NCBI GenBank assembly: GCA_965263165.1
Contig: OZ253584.1
Location: 992,001-1,056,000, forward strand
Direction of reading: 5' to 3'
DNA length: 64,000 bases
DNA from: SAR202-VII-2 sp965263165
GTDB taxonomy: Bacteria; Chloroflexota; Dehalococcoidia; Lucifugimonadales; SAR202-VII-2
The notes under the pieces were generated by a model. The model saw only the letters and a program-made list of their open reading frames with translations. It did not search any database and was not told the DNA's origin. Made by a program: the position numbers and the translations under genes. Below are positions 8,279-17,400 of the stretch, piece by piece (within the stretch, counting starts at the first letter, position 1; each line of letters opens with the position of its first letter).

Positions 8279-9610
8279 TTAGATCCGCCCTACCGTCGGC
8301 TCCAGGGTTGGAACGAAGTCGGTGGGCTGCTCCGTTACGCACAGCACCGGCTCGATCCCGTAGGCCCGGCGGGCGTTTTCGCCCATGAGCTTTGCCTGAG
8401 TCTCTTCGGGCACCTGCCACTTTTGCATGAGCTCGATGGCTTCCCAGGCGTCGGCGCCGTCCAGGTGGGGGTAATCCGATGACCAGATCCCCACGTTCTC
8501 GAAGATGTCAGACATGCGGAACACGGGCTCTTCGTCGCTCTCGAAGGCGATGAAGCATTGGTTGTAGAAGGTCTCCACGGGGTCGGGAATGTCCACGCTG
8601 CGCATGAAGCCGAACTTGAGGTATGTCTCAGCCTTCTCCAGCACGACGGGGAGCCAGCCGGCGTTAGACTCCAGAATCGCCGCCTTCATGCGCGGGAACT
8701 TGGCCAGCCAGCCCGTCATCAGCGCGATGGTCAACCAAGTCTCGGCTTCAACGATGAACCCGATGTTCGACGTGGCGCTGACGGGCACGCCCATGGCGTC
8801 GATGACGTTCTGCACCATTTGGCCGGGCGAGTATGCGTTGATCTCGTGCCACGGGCCGGCGGTGGCCGTCTGATCCCGGTCTGGCAGCATCCTCCGCGCC
8901 ATGTCCTCATTGAGAGGCTCGCTGGATGGGAAGGTGTGCATACCCAGGACGAGACCCAGGTCTTCCAGCTCGCGCCAGAGCGGATCGAACTCCGGGAACG
9001 TGGGGTAACGACCGCTCCACAGCACGGGCCGGACGGCCACCGTCTTGAAGCCCTTCTTGGCGATTCTCCGGAGTTCGGCGATTGCGCTGTCGACGTCCTG
9101 GAGGGCCAGAAGGCCGCAGGGGAAGATTCGGTTGGGGTCGGCCTGGGCGTAGTCGTAGGCCCAGTCGTTGTAGGCCGTGGTGATGAGCGACGCGGCCTGT
9201 GGGTCGCGCACCAAGGGTAGGTAGACCATGTGGCTGGGGAAGATCATGACCTGGTCAATCCCCATCATGTCCATGTCCTTGAGGCGGGCGTGGGGGTTCC
9301 AGGTGGCCGCCACCTGGCCGCCCTTCTCGTCGTACTCCTGGGTGCCGGGAACGAGGGAGCCAATGCGTTCGCGGTTCTCGGCGCTGCTGCGGCCGGGCAC
9401 CCACGACGAGGTGGAGCTGATGGCCATGGTGGTGCTGTAGGGGTACGCCCTGCCGTTGAGGACCTTGATGTGCTCCACCAGCGGATTGTAGAAGTGGCTC
9501 TTGACGAACGCCCGCTTGTCCTTCGGGACGTACTCGTCCCAGATGGCCCCGGGCTCCACGACGTGGCTGTCGCAGTCGAAAACGGGAAAGCTCTTCCTGC
9601 GTGTTTCCAT
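8279..9610 (-). CDS. Amidohydrolase-2 family hydrolase/decarboxylase, tandem copy 1
   Basis: This 443-residue TIM-barrel metal-dependent enzyme belongs to the amidohydrolase-2 (ACMSD-like) family, whose members decarboxylate or hydrolyse ring compounds. FPVFDCDSHVVEP gives the Asp-x-His metal motif, MHTFPSSEP a central histidine, and WSSDYPHLDGAD the C-terminal Asp and His. The start is the second methionine (9610, METRRKSFPVF), with AGGAGG ten bases upstream; the ATG at 9619 lies one base from that site and is absent in the sister genes. It is the last of three near-identical tandem genes transcribed leftward. The substrate cannot be inferred. Confidence 0.9.
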   Translation of the reverse strand: METRRKSFPVFDCDSHVVEPGAIWDEYVPKDKRAFVKSHFYNPLVEHIKVLNGRAYPYSTTMAISSTSSWVPGRSSAENRERIGSLVPGTQEYDEKGGQVAATWNPHARLKDMDMMGIDQVMIFPSHMVYLPLVRDPQAASLITTAYNDWAYDYAQADPNRIFPCGLLALQDVDSAIAELRRIAKKGFKTVAVRPVLWSGRYPTFPEFDPLWRELEDLGLVLGMHTFPSSEPLNEDMARRMLPDRDQTATAGPWHEINAYSPGQMVQNVIDAMGVPVSATSNIGFIVEAETWLTIALMTGWLAKFPRMKAAILESNAGWLPVVLEKAETYLKFGFMRSVDIPDPVETFYNQCFIAFESDEEPVFRMSDIFENVGIWSSDYPHLDGADAWEAIELMQKWQVPEETQAKLMGENARRAYGIEPVLCVTEQPTDFVPTLEPTVGRI

Positions 9611-9643
9611 AGCGTTCATGCCTCCTCTTGTGGTGGGGGCCGG

Positions 9644-10975
9644 CTAGATCCTGCCGACCGTCGGCTCGAGCATGGGAACGTAGTTGGACGGCGGCTCGGT
9701 GACCTTCATTACCGGGTCTATGCCGTAGAGCCGCCGGGCGTTGCCGCCCAGCAGCTTGGCCTGAGTGTCTTCGGGCACCTGCCATTTGTTCATCAGCGCA
9801 ATGGACTCCCAGACGTCGGCGCCGTCCAGATGCGGGTAGTCCGAAGACCAGAGGCCGACGTTCTCATAGATGTCGGGCATCCGGTATACGGGCTCCTCAT
9901 CGCTCTCGAAGGCGATGGAGCACTGGTTGTAGAAGGCTTCCACGGGGTCGGGAATGTCCACGCTGCGGATGAAGCCGAACTTGAGATAGGTTTCGGCCTT
10001 CTCCAGCACGACGGGAAGCCAACCGGCGTTCGACTCCAGGATGGCGGTTTTCAGGCGCGGGAACTTGGACAGCCAGCCGGTCATCAGAACGATGGTCAGC
10101 CAAGTCTGCGCTTCGAGGATGAAGCCGATGTTCTGGCTGGCGACGACGGGAACTCGCATGCAGTCCACAACGTTTTGCACCATTTGGCCGGGGGAGTAGG
10201 AAGTAATTTCGTGCCAGGTGCCGGCGGTGGCCTCCGCTTCGAGGTCGGGGCGCATCCTGCGCGCCATGTCCTCGTTGAGGGGCTCGTAGGACGGGAACGT
10301 GTGCATGCCCAAAACGATGCCGTGTTCCTCCAGCTCGCGCCAGAGGGAGTCGAATTCGGGGAGGGTTGGGTAGCGCCCGCTCCATAGGACGGGGCGCACA
10401 GCGACGACGCGGAAGCCTCGCTGGGCAAGCCGCCGGACCTCGGCAATGGCGCCGTCAACGTCCTGAAGGGCGACAAGGCCGCAGGGGAAGATGCGGGTGG
10501 GGTCGGCCTGAGCGTAGTCGTAGGCCCAGTCGTTGTAGGCCGTAGTGATGAGCGTCGCTGCTTGAGGGTCCCGCAGGAGGGGCATGTAGACCATGTGGCT
10601 GGGGAAGATCATGACCTGGTCAATCCCCATCATGTCCATGTCGTTGAGGCGGGCGCGGGGGTTCCAGGTGGCCGCCACCTTGCCGCCCTTTTCGTCGTAT
10701 TCCGGCGTTCCCGGGGTGAGTGAGCCGATGATCCTGCGGTTCTCCTCGGTGGAGCGGCCCGGCACCCAGGACGACGTGGCGCTGATGGCGCCGGCGGAGC
10801 TGTAGGGATAGGTCTTACCGTTCAGGACCTTGATGTGCTCCACCAGGGGGTTGTAGAAGTGGCTCTTAACGTATTCGCGCTTGCCCTTGGGGACGTACTC
10901 GTTCCAGATTTCGGCCGGCTCCACGACGTGGCTGTCGCAGTCGAAAACGGGGAAGTTCTTTCGACGAGTTTCCAT
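9644..10975 (-). CDS. Amidohydrolase-2 family hydrolase/decarboxylase, tandem copy 2
   Basis: This is the middle copy of the tandem amidohydrolase set, 443 residues. The same metal motifs are present (FDCDSHVVEPAEIW, MHTFPSYEP, WSSDYPHLDGAD). Compared with its neighbours it differs mainly near residues 60-85 (AGAISATSSWVPGRST) and around the middle (ASQNIGFILEAQTW instead of ATSNIGFIVEAETW), which may reflect a changed pocket. It starts at the ATG at 10975, with AGGAGG nearby in the 33-bp gap behind copy 3, and is almost certainly co-transcribed with both. Confidence 0.9.
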   Translation of the reverse strand: METRRKNFPVFDCDSHVVEPAEIWNEYVPKGKREYVKSHFYNPLVEHIKVLNGKTYPYSSAGAISATSSWVPGRSTEENRRIIGSLTPGTPEYDEKGGKVAATWNPRARLNDMDMMGIDQVMIFPSHMVYMPLLRDPQAATLITTAYNDWAYDYAQADPTRIFPCGLVALQDVDGAIAEVRRLAQRGFRVVAVRPVLWSGRYPTLPEFDSLWRELEEHGIVLGMHTFPSYEPLNEDMARRMRPDLEAEATAGTWHEITSYSPGQMVQNVVDCMRVPVVASQNIGFILEAQTWLTIVLMTGWLSKFPRLKTAILESNAGWLPVVLEKAETYLKFGFIRSVDIPDPVEAFYNQCSIAFESDEEPVYRMPDIYENVGLWSSDYPHLDGADVWESIALMNKWQVPEDTQAKLLGGNARRLYGIDPVMKVTEPPSNYVPMLEPTVGRI

Positions 10976-11008
10976 GGTGGTTGGACTCCTCCTTGAATGG
11001 GTGGCCGG

Positions 11009-12337
11009 TTAGATCCGTCCGACCGTCGGCTCGAGGGTGGGAACGAAGTTGGCCGGGGGCTCGGTGACCTTCATCACCGGGTCTATGCCGTAGAGCCGCC
11101 GGGCGTTCTCGCCCATGAGCTTTGCCTGAGTCTCTTCGGGCACCTGCCATTTCTGCATCAGCTCGATGGCTTCCCAGGCGTCGGCGCCGTCGAGGTGGGG
11201 GTAGTCCGAAGACCAGAGGCCAACGTTCTCGTAGATATCGGGCATTCGGAAGACGGGTTCCTCGTCGCTTTCGAAGGCGATGTAGCACTGGTTGTAGAAG
11301 GTCTCCACGGGGTCGGGAATGTCCACGTTGCGCAGGAAGCCGAACTTGAGGTAGGTCTCGGCTTTCTCCAACACGACGGGCAGCCAGGTTGCGTTGGATT
11401 CCAGGATGGCCGCCTTCATGCGGGGGAACTTGTTCAGCCAGCCCGTCATCAGGACGATGGTGAGCCAGGTCTCGGCCTCAACCATGAATCCTATGTTGGA
11501 GGTGGCGGACACCGGCACGCCCATGGAGTCCACGACATTCTGGACCATCTGGCCGGGCGAGTAGCTGGTGATCTCCTTCCAGAGGCCGCCTTCGGGGTCT
11601 TCAAGGTCCGGTCGCATGCGCCGTGCGATTTCGACGTTCATCGGCTCGCTGGAGGGGAAGGTGTGCATGCCGAGGACCATGTTCGACTCCTCCAGCTCGC
11701 GCCAGATGGGATCGAACTCAGGGAAGGTGGGGTAGCGGCCGCTCCACAGCACCGGGCGCACCGCCACGACCTTGAATCCCTTCTTGGCCAGCCGCCGCAC
11801 CTCGGCGACGGCGCTGTCGATGTCTTGGAGCGCAAGAAGGCCGCAGGGGAAGATACGGGTGGGGTCGCCCTGAGCGTAGTCGTAGGCCCAATCGTTGTAG
11901 GCGCTGACCAGAAGCGACGAGGCCATGGGGTCGCGCACCAGCGGCAGGTACACCATGTGGCTGGGGAAGATCATCACCTGGTCGATCCCCATCGCGTCCA
12001 TGTCGTTGAGGCGGGCGTGGGGGTCCCACGTGGCGGCCACCATGCCCACTTTCTCGTCGTATTCGGGGGTTCCGGGCATGTAGTGCCCTATGCGTTTGCG
12101 GTTCTCCTCGCTGGAGCGGCCGGGCACCCAGGAAGACGTTGAGGTGATGGAGCTGTACTTGTTGTAGGGGTACGCCTTGCCGTTGAGGACCTTGATGTCC
12201 TCAATGAGGGGGTTGTAGAAGTGGCTCTTGACGTACTCGCGTTTGCCCTTGGGGACGTATTCGTCCCAGATGGCCCTTGGCTCGACGATGTGGCTGTCGC
12301 AATCGAAGACAGGAAAGCTCTTCCGGCGATTCTCCAT
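11009..12337 (-). CDS. Amidohydrolase-2 family hydrolase/decarboxylase, tandem copy 3
   Basis: This is the first-transcribed of the three paralogues, 442 residues. The start is taken at MENRRKSFPVF (12337), equivalent to the starts of the other two and preceded by a G-rich stretch; an ATG at 12370 would add 11 residues not found in the sisters. Metal motifs are FDCDSHIVEP, MHTFPSSEP and WSSDYPHLDGAD. The sequence NKYSSITSTSSWVPGRSS near residue 60 distinguishes it from the others. A long non-coding stretch with a strong hairpin lies upstream and may hold the operon's promoter. Confidence 0.9.
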   Translation of the reverse strand: MENRRKSFPVFDCDSHIVEPRAIWDEYVPKGKREYVKSHFYNPLIEDIKVLNGKAYPYNKYSSITSTSSWVPGRSSEENRKRIGHYMPGTPEYDEKVGMVAATWDPHARLNDMDAMGIDQVMIFPSHMVYLPLVRDPMASSLLVSAYNDWAYDYAQGDPTRIFPCGLLALQDIDSAVAEVRRLAKKGFKVVAVRPVLWSGRYPTFPEFDPIWRELEESNMVLGMHTFPSSEPMNVEIARRMRPDLEDPEGGLWKEITSYSPGQMVQNVVDSMGVPVSATSNIGFMVEAETWLTIVLMTGWLNKFPRMKAAILESNATWLPVVLEKAETYLKFGFLRNVDIPDPVETFYNQCYIAFESDEEPVFRMPDIYENVGLWSSDYPHLDGADAWEAIELMQKWQVPEETQAKLMGENARRLYGIDPVMKVTEPPANFVPTLEPTVGRI

Positions 12338-13241
12338 AGCGTCTCCCCCCCTTTTGACCTCTGTCGGCAATCTACTACGGCCAGCGGGCGCACTGGCTCA
12401 CATTCCCTCAGGATAGGCGCCCTGGCGCGCATTATAAACCACTTGTCAGGACAACTGTGTGCTTGGTGGATTCTCAGCGTTTCTACAGGCGGATATGAAG
12501 GGATTCGCCCCTATTCGAACCTGCCCCCGATTTCGGGGGCGGGTTCGACCTTTGATTGTATGTTGTTAAGATTGTCAGCTGGATTTCCGGGGGTGCAGGC
12601 ACGGAGGCGTCGCGGTTGTGTCGCGCAGCCGTCGCGGAAGCGTCGCGGAGCGGGATAGCTCCAAAGAGGTCGTCTCGAAACGGCATTGGCTCTGGTCCCA
12701 GCCTTCCTCGGAGGGTCTTGCCCCTTGGGTTGTTCCCTCAGCGCCCCTGCCACAGGGGGATTCTCTATGGTTAGCCCCCAGTGCTAATGTATGCGACAGG
12801 CTCCAAGGAAGAGAAGCGGGCCGGTGGCCGACTTCATGGGGGCGCTATAGCACAATTGTTCGTATTTGGCAATGGGGGGTGGCAGGGGCCCCGGACTCCG
12901 GCGTCCGCCCGCCGATGGGGACAGATGGTCTTGTCTTGGCCTGCGCCGCTATCCCGCCCGCACCGCCCTCCGACGTTTTCCAGAACAGGGGGACACGCTG
13001 TACCCCCGGCGGGGGCTGCGCCCCCTGCACCCTGCTTGGGGGACGGAGGGGGAGCGCATGCTGACCTTGCTGCAATGCAGAGGGAAACGCTTCCTAGGCT
13101 GTTACCGAGTGCGGGGGCGGGAGCAGGGATAGAGGGTTGCCCGTGTCGCGGCACCATCGAGCGGCTGAACATCTCCGTAAACCTCCGCCCAATGACCGCA
13201 TCCAACTTCCGACGGCCCGCGCCGGCTTGTTCAGAGCATCC
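12338..13241. other. Intergenic stretch without a supported gene
   Basis: This is about 900 bp between the end of mfd and the first amidohydrolase gene. No frame shows family motifs, a good ribosome site and sensible composition together. It contains a strong hairpin (12516-12547) and a cluster of four GTCGCGG-type heptamers (about 12607-12655), but I find no tRNA or recognisable small RNA. Confidence 0.6.
12516..12547. repeat. Strong 14-bp inverted repeat (hairpin)
   Basis: The arm CGAACCTGCCCCCG (12516-12529) pairs with CGGGGGCGGGTTCG (12534-12547) across the loop ATTT, with a single T-G wobble. It lies about 180 bp upstream of the amidohydrolase operon and 700 bp past the mfd stop. It lacks a T-run, so it is not a textbook terminator. 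The GGTTCG part resembles a tRNA T-loop by chance, but no tRNA can be folded around it. Confidence 0.7.
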
Positions 13242-16200
13242 CTAGCTGATGACGCCGCTTCGTTGGAGCCGGGCCAGCAGTTCGCGGCGCAGGGCGGCCA
13301 GGCGGCGCAGCAGCAGCAGCAGGCCGTTGCGCCAGTCCTGTCCAAGCTTTTTGACGTCGACCCGCACCTGCTGGTGTCCAACCTGGCCCGATGGCCCGAT
13401 GGCTCGCTGGATGGCCGCCCGGTCCACGCCCTGCCAGTTTCCGAGTTTGACCACGATATGACTGCCTGCCCGGTCCACGCCGGCGACTTGGGCATCGACT
13501 GCCGCGAGGCGCAGCCGGGCGATGTAGATGAGGTTCCGGACGGATTCCGGCGGAGGCCCGAAGCGGTCCTGAAGCTCTTCCTCCAGAGAGTCCACGCCGG
13601 GTTGGTTTCGGGCAGACACGGCTCGCTGGTAGAGCGAAAGACGGGTGGGTAGGTCGGAGACGTAGGCTTCTGGGATGTGCGCTTGCAGGGGGAGGCCGAT
13701 CTTCACAGCGGGCAGAGGCTCTTGGGGCGAGCCATTGCCGCTCTGCATCCGTTTGGCTTCGTCGACGGCTTCCGCCAGCAGCTTGCTGTATAGATCGAAC
13801 CCGACTGCCTTGATGTAGCCCGACTGTTCCGGCCCCAGAATGTTGCCGGCCCCCCGGATTTCGAGGTCCTTCATGGCGATGCGGAAGCCGGCGCCCAACT
13901 CGGTGGCAGTGAGGATGGTTTTCAGGCGCTTCTCTGCGGTCTCCGTGATGCGCTGGCCCTTGGGAATCAGCAGATAGGAGTAGGCCCGCTGGCCGCTGCG
14001 TCCGATGCGGCCGCGCAACTGGTAAAGCTGGGCCAGCCCGAAACGGTCGGCGCGGTTGACGAGCATGGTGTTGACGTTTGGGATGTCGAGGCCGGCTTCG
14101 ATGATCGTGGTGCAGACCAGAACGTCTATGCCGCCCCCGGAGAAGGCGGCCATCACATCGGCCAGGCCCCCCTCATCCATGCGGCCGTGGGCCACCGCCG
14201 CGCTGGCTTCGGGGACCAGCCGGCGCACCTGTTCGGCGATGGCGTGGATATTGTTGATGCGATTGTGCACGAAGTAGACTTGGCCTCCGCGGTCCAGTTC
14301 TCGGAGGATGGCCTCTCTGATGAGGTCCTCCGAGAACTCGGAGACGTAGGTCTTGATGGGGAGGCGCTCCTCCGGGGGCGTCTCCATCGTGGACATGTCG
14401 CGCACGCCCGCAAGGGCCATGTGGAGCGTTCGCGGGATGGGGGTGGCGGTGAGCGTGAGCACATCCACCTCCTTGCGCATCTGCTTCAGGCGCTCCTTGT
14501 GGGTCACGCCGAATCGCTGTTCTTCATCGACGATGACCAACCCCAGCTTCTTGAAAGAAACGTCCTTTTGCAGCAAGCGGTGGGTGCCGATGAGGATATC
14601 CACGTTGCCCTCGCTGGCGGCTTCCACCACCGCCTTCTGCTCGGCGTCGCTGCGGAACCGGCTGAGCACCTCCACTGTGACAGGATAGGGACTCAGCCGT
14701 TCGCTGAAGGTGGCGTAGTGCTGCTGGGCGAGGATCGTCGTGGGCGTAAGGATGCCGACCTGATGGCCGTCAACGACCGCTTTGAAGGCGGCCCGCAGCG
14801 CCACCTCCGTCTTTCCGTAACCCACGTCGCCGCACACGAGGCGGTCCATGGGTTGGGGCCTCTCCATGTCCTCCTTTACCTCATCGATCGTCCGCATCTG
14901 GTCGGGGGTTTCCGTGAAGGGGAAGGCGTCCTCCACTTCACGTTGCCACACGGTGTCCTGGGCGAAGGGGACGCCGTTGGCCGTCTGGCGGGCTGCATAG
15001 AGTTGGAGGAGCTCTTCGGCCATCTCCTGAGCGGATTCTTTGACCCTGGCCTTGGCCCGGGCCCACTCCTGGGTTCCCAGACGAGTCAGCGTGGGGGTCT
15101 CTTCTCCGGGGCCGACGTAGGGGCTGACCCGGTCGAGTTGCTCCGTGGGCACGTAGAGCTTATCGCCCTCGGCGTATTCGAGGATCAGGTATTCGAGTTC
15201 GCCCTCCTCGGCGGAAATCTTCTGCGAGCCGGCGAAGCGGCCGACGCCATGCTCGATGTGAACGACATACCCGCCCGGCTCCAGCTCAGACAGGAACACC
15301 TCCCGCCGCACCGGGGCCCGGCGCATGGGGCGCGACCGGCGGGCTGTCCCGAACAGCTCGACATCCGTCAGGACCACAACGTCTCCTGCGTCGGTGGACA
15401 GACGGAAGCCCTCGCGCAGCGCCTCGCGCACGAGGGTCAGGGTGCCCTCTCGAGGTGTTTCCGGTAGGTCTTCCTGGGATGCGACTGCATAGCCGGCGTC
15501 CTTCAGCACACTGCTCAGCCTGGCTGCGTGCGTGGAGGCGAGCACCAGCCGGGTCTTCCCACTCGCGAGGCGCGGCACATCGCCGAGGAACTGGTCCATG
15601 CGCCCGAAGTAGTCAGGGACGGGTGAGAGGAAGCCGTCATCGGAATCGCTGGCGCTCCAGGGGTTCAGGGCCAGCGTCTTGGGCTGCCGCGTCAGGGCGT
15701 CGTTGAGCGCGTCCCAGGTGATGTGGGACGACGCCCAGCCCAAGGGCAACTCTCCCCGCGCCTGCTTCGACTCCCGCAACGCCAGGGCGCGGCGGTCCTG
15801 CTCCATGGCGTCTGCCTCCACGGAGGAGGGCTGCTCGATGACGAGGACTGCTCCGGCAGGCGCGTAGTCCATCAGGGCGCCGGTGCAGAAGAAGCCGGCG
15901 TAGAAGAGGGGTTCGTCCACCGTTTGGCCGGCGGCCAACAACGCCAGCTCCTCCCTGAGCCGGTCCCCCGTGGCCTGGGTGCACGATGAGAGGTCCAGCC
16001 GGTTCCACATGTCCTCCAGCGATGCGCCCGCGTTCAGCGAAGGCAAAACCTCGACGGCCGGAATCACCCGCACCTCTTCAACATGGTCGACAGACCTCTG
16101 GGAGCCCGGGTCGAAGTGGCGCAGGCTATCGATCTCCGGTCCGAACAGCTCCATGCGCACGGGCAACGGGTCGTTGGGAGGCCAGATGTCCAGGATACCG

Positions 16201-16751
16201 CCCCGGTGGCTCACGACCCCCGGCACCTCAACGGCTCGCTCGGTCCTGTAGCCCAGCGTTTCCCAACGGCGGAGCAGGTCCATCAGCTCCACGCGATCCC
16301 CTCTGCGGAGGATATGGGACGCCGCGGCGAATGCGCCGGCATCCAGGGTCATCTGGGTTGCCGCCGGCACCGACGCTACGATTATGGGAGGGTCGTCCGG
16401 GTTGGGAGGCTGGAGCAGGGCGTCCAGGGCGCGGAGTCGCTGGTGAATGGTGGCGTCGTCGGGGGCTAGGCGTTCGTAGGGAAGGGCCTCAGCCTCGGGG
16501 AAGTAGAGGAGGGAGGGTCGTTCGCCGCACCAGGACAGGAGCTCGTCGTAGAGGCGGCGGGCGGAGTCCGGCCGGGACGCCAGGAGCACCATCGGCTGCC
16601 CAAACCGCTTGCTCAGCGATCCAATCAACAGGGGCTGGAACGACGTGGGGCAGGAGAACTCGAGGGCGCACGACTTCCCTCCCAGCGCATCGGCCAGGCG
16701 GGTGAAGGCTTTGACCTCGTTGAGTAGAGGGAAGAGGCCGGTGAGTCCCAT
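13242..16751 (-). CDS. mfd: Transcription-repair coupling factor Mfd
   Basis: Mfd displaces RNA polymerase stalled at DNA lesions and recruits UvrA. The protein has 1169 residues, the usual length. Domains in order: UvrB-like N-terminal modules (about 1-330), the CarD-like RNA-polymerase-interacting domain with PGGYVVHIEHGVGRF (around 490), the RecG-like translocase with Walker A GDVGYGKTEVALRAAF (around 630), the DEEQRFGV box and TATPIPRTLHMAL, then LYQLRGRIGRSGQRAYSYL in the second RecA lobe, and a C-terminal TRCF domain. The ATG at 16751 gives a normal N-terminus. It diverges from the Fur gene. Confidence 0.97.
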   Translation of the reverse strand: MGLTGLFPLLNEVKAFTRLADALGGKSCALEFSCPTSFQPLLIGSLSKRFGQPMVLLASRPDSARRLYDELLSWCGERPSLLYFPEAEALPYERLAPDDATIHQRLRALDALLQPPNPDDPPIIVASVPAATQMTLDAGAFAAASHILRRGDRVELMDLLRRWETLGYRTERAVEVPGVVSHRGGILDIWPPNDPLPVRMELFGPEIDSLRHFDPGSQRSVDHVEEVRVIPAVEVLPSLNAGASLEDMWNRLDLSSCTQATGDRLREELALLAAGQTVDEPLFYAGFFCTGALMDYAPAGAVLVIEQPSSVEADAMEQDRRALALRESKQARGELPLGWASSHITWDALNDALTRQPKTLALNPWSASDSDDGFLSPVPDYFGRMDQFLGDVPRLASGKTRLVLASTHAARLSSVLKDAGYAVASQEDLPETPREGTLTLVREALREGFRLSTDAGDVVVLTDVELFGTARRSRPMRRAPVRREVFLSELEPGGYVVHIEHGVGRFAGSQKISAEEGELEYLILEYAEGDKLYVPTEQLDRVSPYVGPGEETPTLTRLGTQEWARAKARVKESAQEMAEELLQLYAARQTANGVPFAQDTVWQREVEDAFPFTETPDQMRTIDEVKEDMERPQPMDRLVCGDVGYGKTEVALRAAFKAVVDGHQVGILTPTTILAQQHYATFSERLSPYPVTVEVLSRFRSDAEQKAVVEAASEGNVDILIGTHRLLQKDVSFKKLGLVIVDEEQRFGVTHKERLKQMRKEVDVLTLTATPIPRTLHMALAGVRDMSTMETPPEERLPIKTYVSEFSEDLIREAILRELDRGGQVYFVHNRINNIHAIAEQVRRLVPEASAAVAHGRMDEGGLADVMAAFSGGGIDVLVCTTIIEAGLDIPNVNTMLVNRADRFGLAQLYQLRGRIGRSGQRAYSYLLIPKGQRITETAEKRLKTILTATELGAGFRIAMKDLEIRGAGNILGPEQSGYIKAVGFDLYSKLLAEAVDEAKRMQSGNGSPQEPLPAVKIGLPLQAHIPEAYVSDLPTRLSLYQRAVSARNQPGVDSLEEELQDRFGPPPESVRNLIYIARLRLAAVDAQVAGVDRAGSHIVVKLGNWQGVDRAAIQRAIGPSGQVGHQQVRVDVKKLGQDWRNGLLLLLRRLAALRRELLARLQRSGVIS

Positions 16752-16876
16752 AGTCCAGTTCCGCCCGCAAGGGCAGACGCCAAAAGGGTCTGGGACATGA
16801 AGCCCCAGACCACAGGATACATGGTAACGGGCTGGCGACGGCGCGGCAAGGCGGTCGTCCGAGGGGCGCGGCGCCG

Positions 16877-16906
16877 TTCGACACCCCTACCCGCCTATGC
16901 CATAAT
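16877..16906 (+). promoter_or_regulatory. Possible promoter of the fur-usp operon
   Basis: TTCGAC (16877-16882) and CATAAT (16901-16906) are spaced by 18 bp and lie about 18 bp before the Fur-family start codon. The match is fair and was found by eye. GAGG at 16914-16917 would serve as the ribosome site. Confidence 0.35.
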
Positions 16907-16923
16907 CACACCGCGAGGACGGA

Positions 16924-17400
16924 ATGGCCGCACAAGACGACATACTGAGCAGTCTGAAGAGAACCGGGCACCGGGTAACGCCGCAGCGCCTGATGATCCT
17001 TGCGGTCATCGATGAGGAGGGGGGCCACGTGGGCCCCGACCGCGTCTTCGAGCGAGTGAAGGAGCAGTACCCCTACATCGACATCGCCACGGTGTACCGC
17101 ACGCTGCACCTGCTCAAGAAGCTCCACCTCATCAACGAGATAGACCAGGGCGTTGCTTCCCGCTACGAGATCAACGAGCCCGGCACCCGCCACCATCACA
17201 TGGTCTGCGAGGAGTGCGGCAACGCGTTCGACCTGCCGCCGCAGTATCTTGACTCGCTGAGGCAGCAACTGCTCGCGGAGGTCGGCTTCGAGCCCCATAC
17301 AGAGCACTTCACCATCAGCGGACTCTGCTCCGAGTGCCGAGCTGGGGATAAGCACGGCGCTACGCACACCGCCGGGCGCGGGGAGTCCCATGTTGGATAG
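16924..17400 (+). CDS. Fur-family transcriptional regulator
   Basis: This 158-residue winged-helix metalloregulator is of the Fur/PerR/Zur type. The recognition region VTPQRLMILAVI and PYIDIATVYRTLHLLKKL are family hallmarks. The dimerisation domain carries the HHHMVCEECG metal motif and a second CSEC pair near residue 139, so the four-cysteine structural zinc site is complete. Which metal or peroxide it senses cannot be told. It overlaps the next gene (universal stress protein) by 11 bases, so the two are probably one operon, suggesting a stress-response role. Confidence 0.93.
   Translation: MAAQDDILSSLKRTGHRVTPQRLMILAVIDEEGGHVGPDRVFERVKEQYPYIDIATVYRTLHLLKKLHLINEIDQGVASRYEINEPGTRHHHMVCEECGNAFDLPPQYLDSLRQQLLAEVGFEPHTEHFTISGLCSECRAGDKHGATHTAGRGESHVG

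Larger units (their letters stand above)
8279..12337 (-). repeat. Tandem triplication of the amidohydrolase gene (1365-bp period)
   Basis: The three gene ends lie at 8279, 9644 and 11009, exactly 1365 bp apart, and both intergenic gaps are 33 bp. The DNA similarity extends through nearly the whole unit, including the stop region. This points to two rounds of unequal duplication with length conserved afterwards. Confidence 0.9.

Noticed and set aside
12516..12560. Possible tRNA suggested by GGTTCGA and a GC stem
   Set aside because: No acceptor, D or anticodon arms can be built around it on either strand.
13137..16705. Several long plus-strand frames opposite mfd
   Set aside because: They are antisense shadows of a strongly conserved 1169-residue gene; the GC-rich code leaves opposite frames open.
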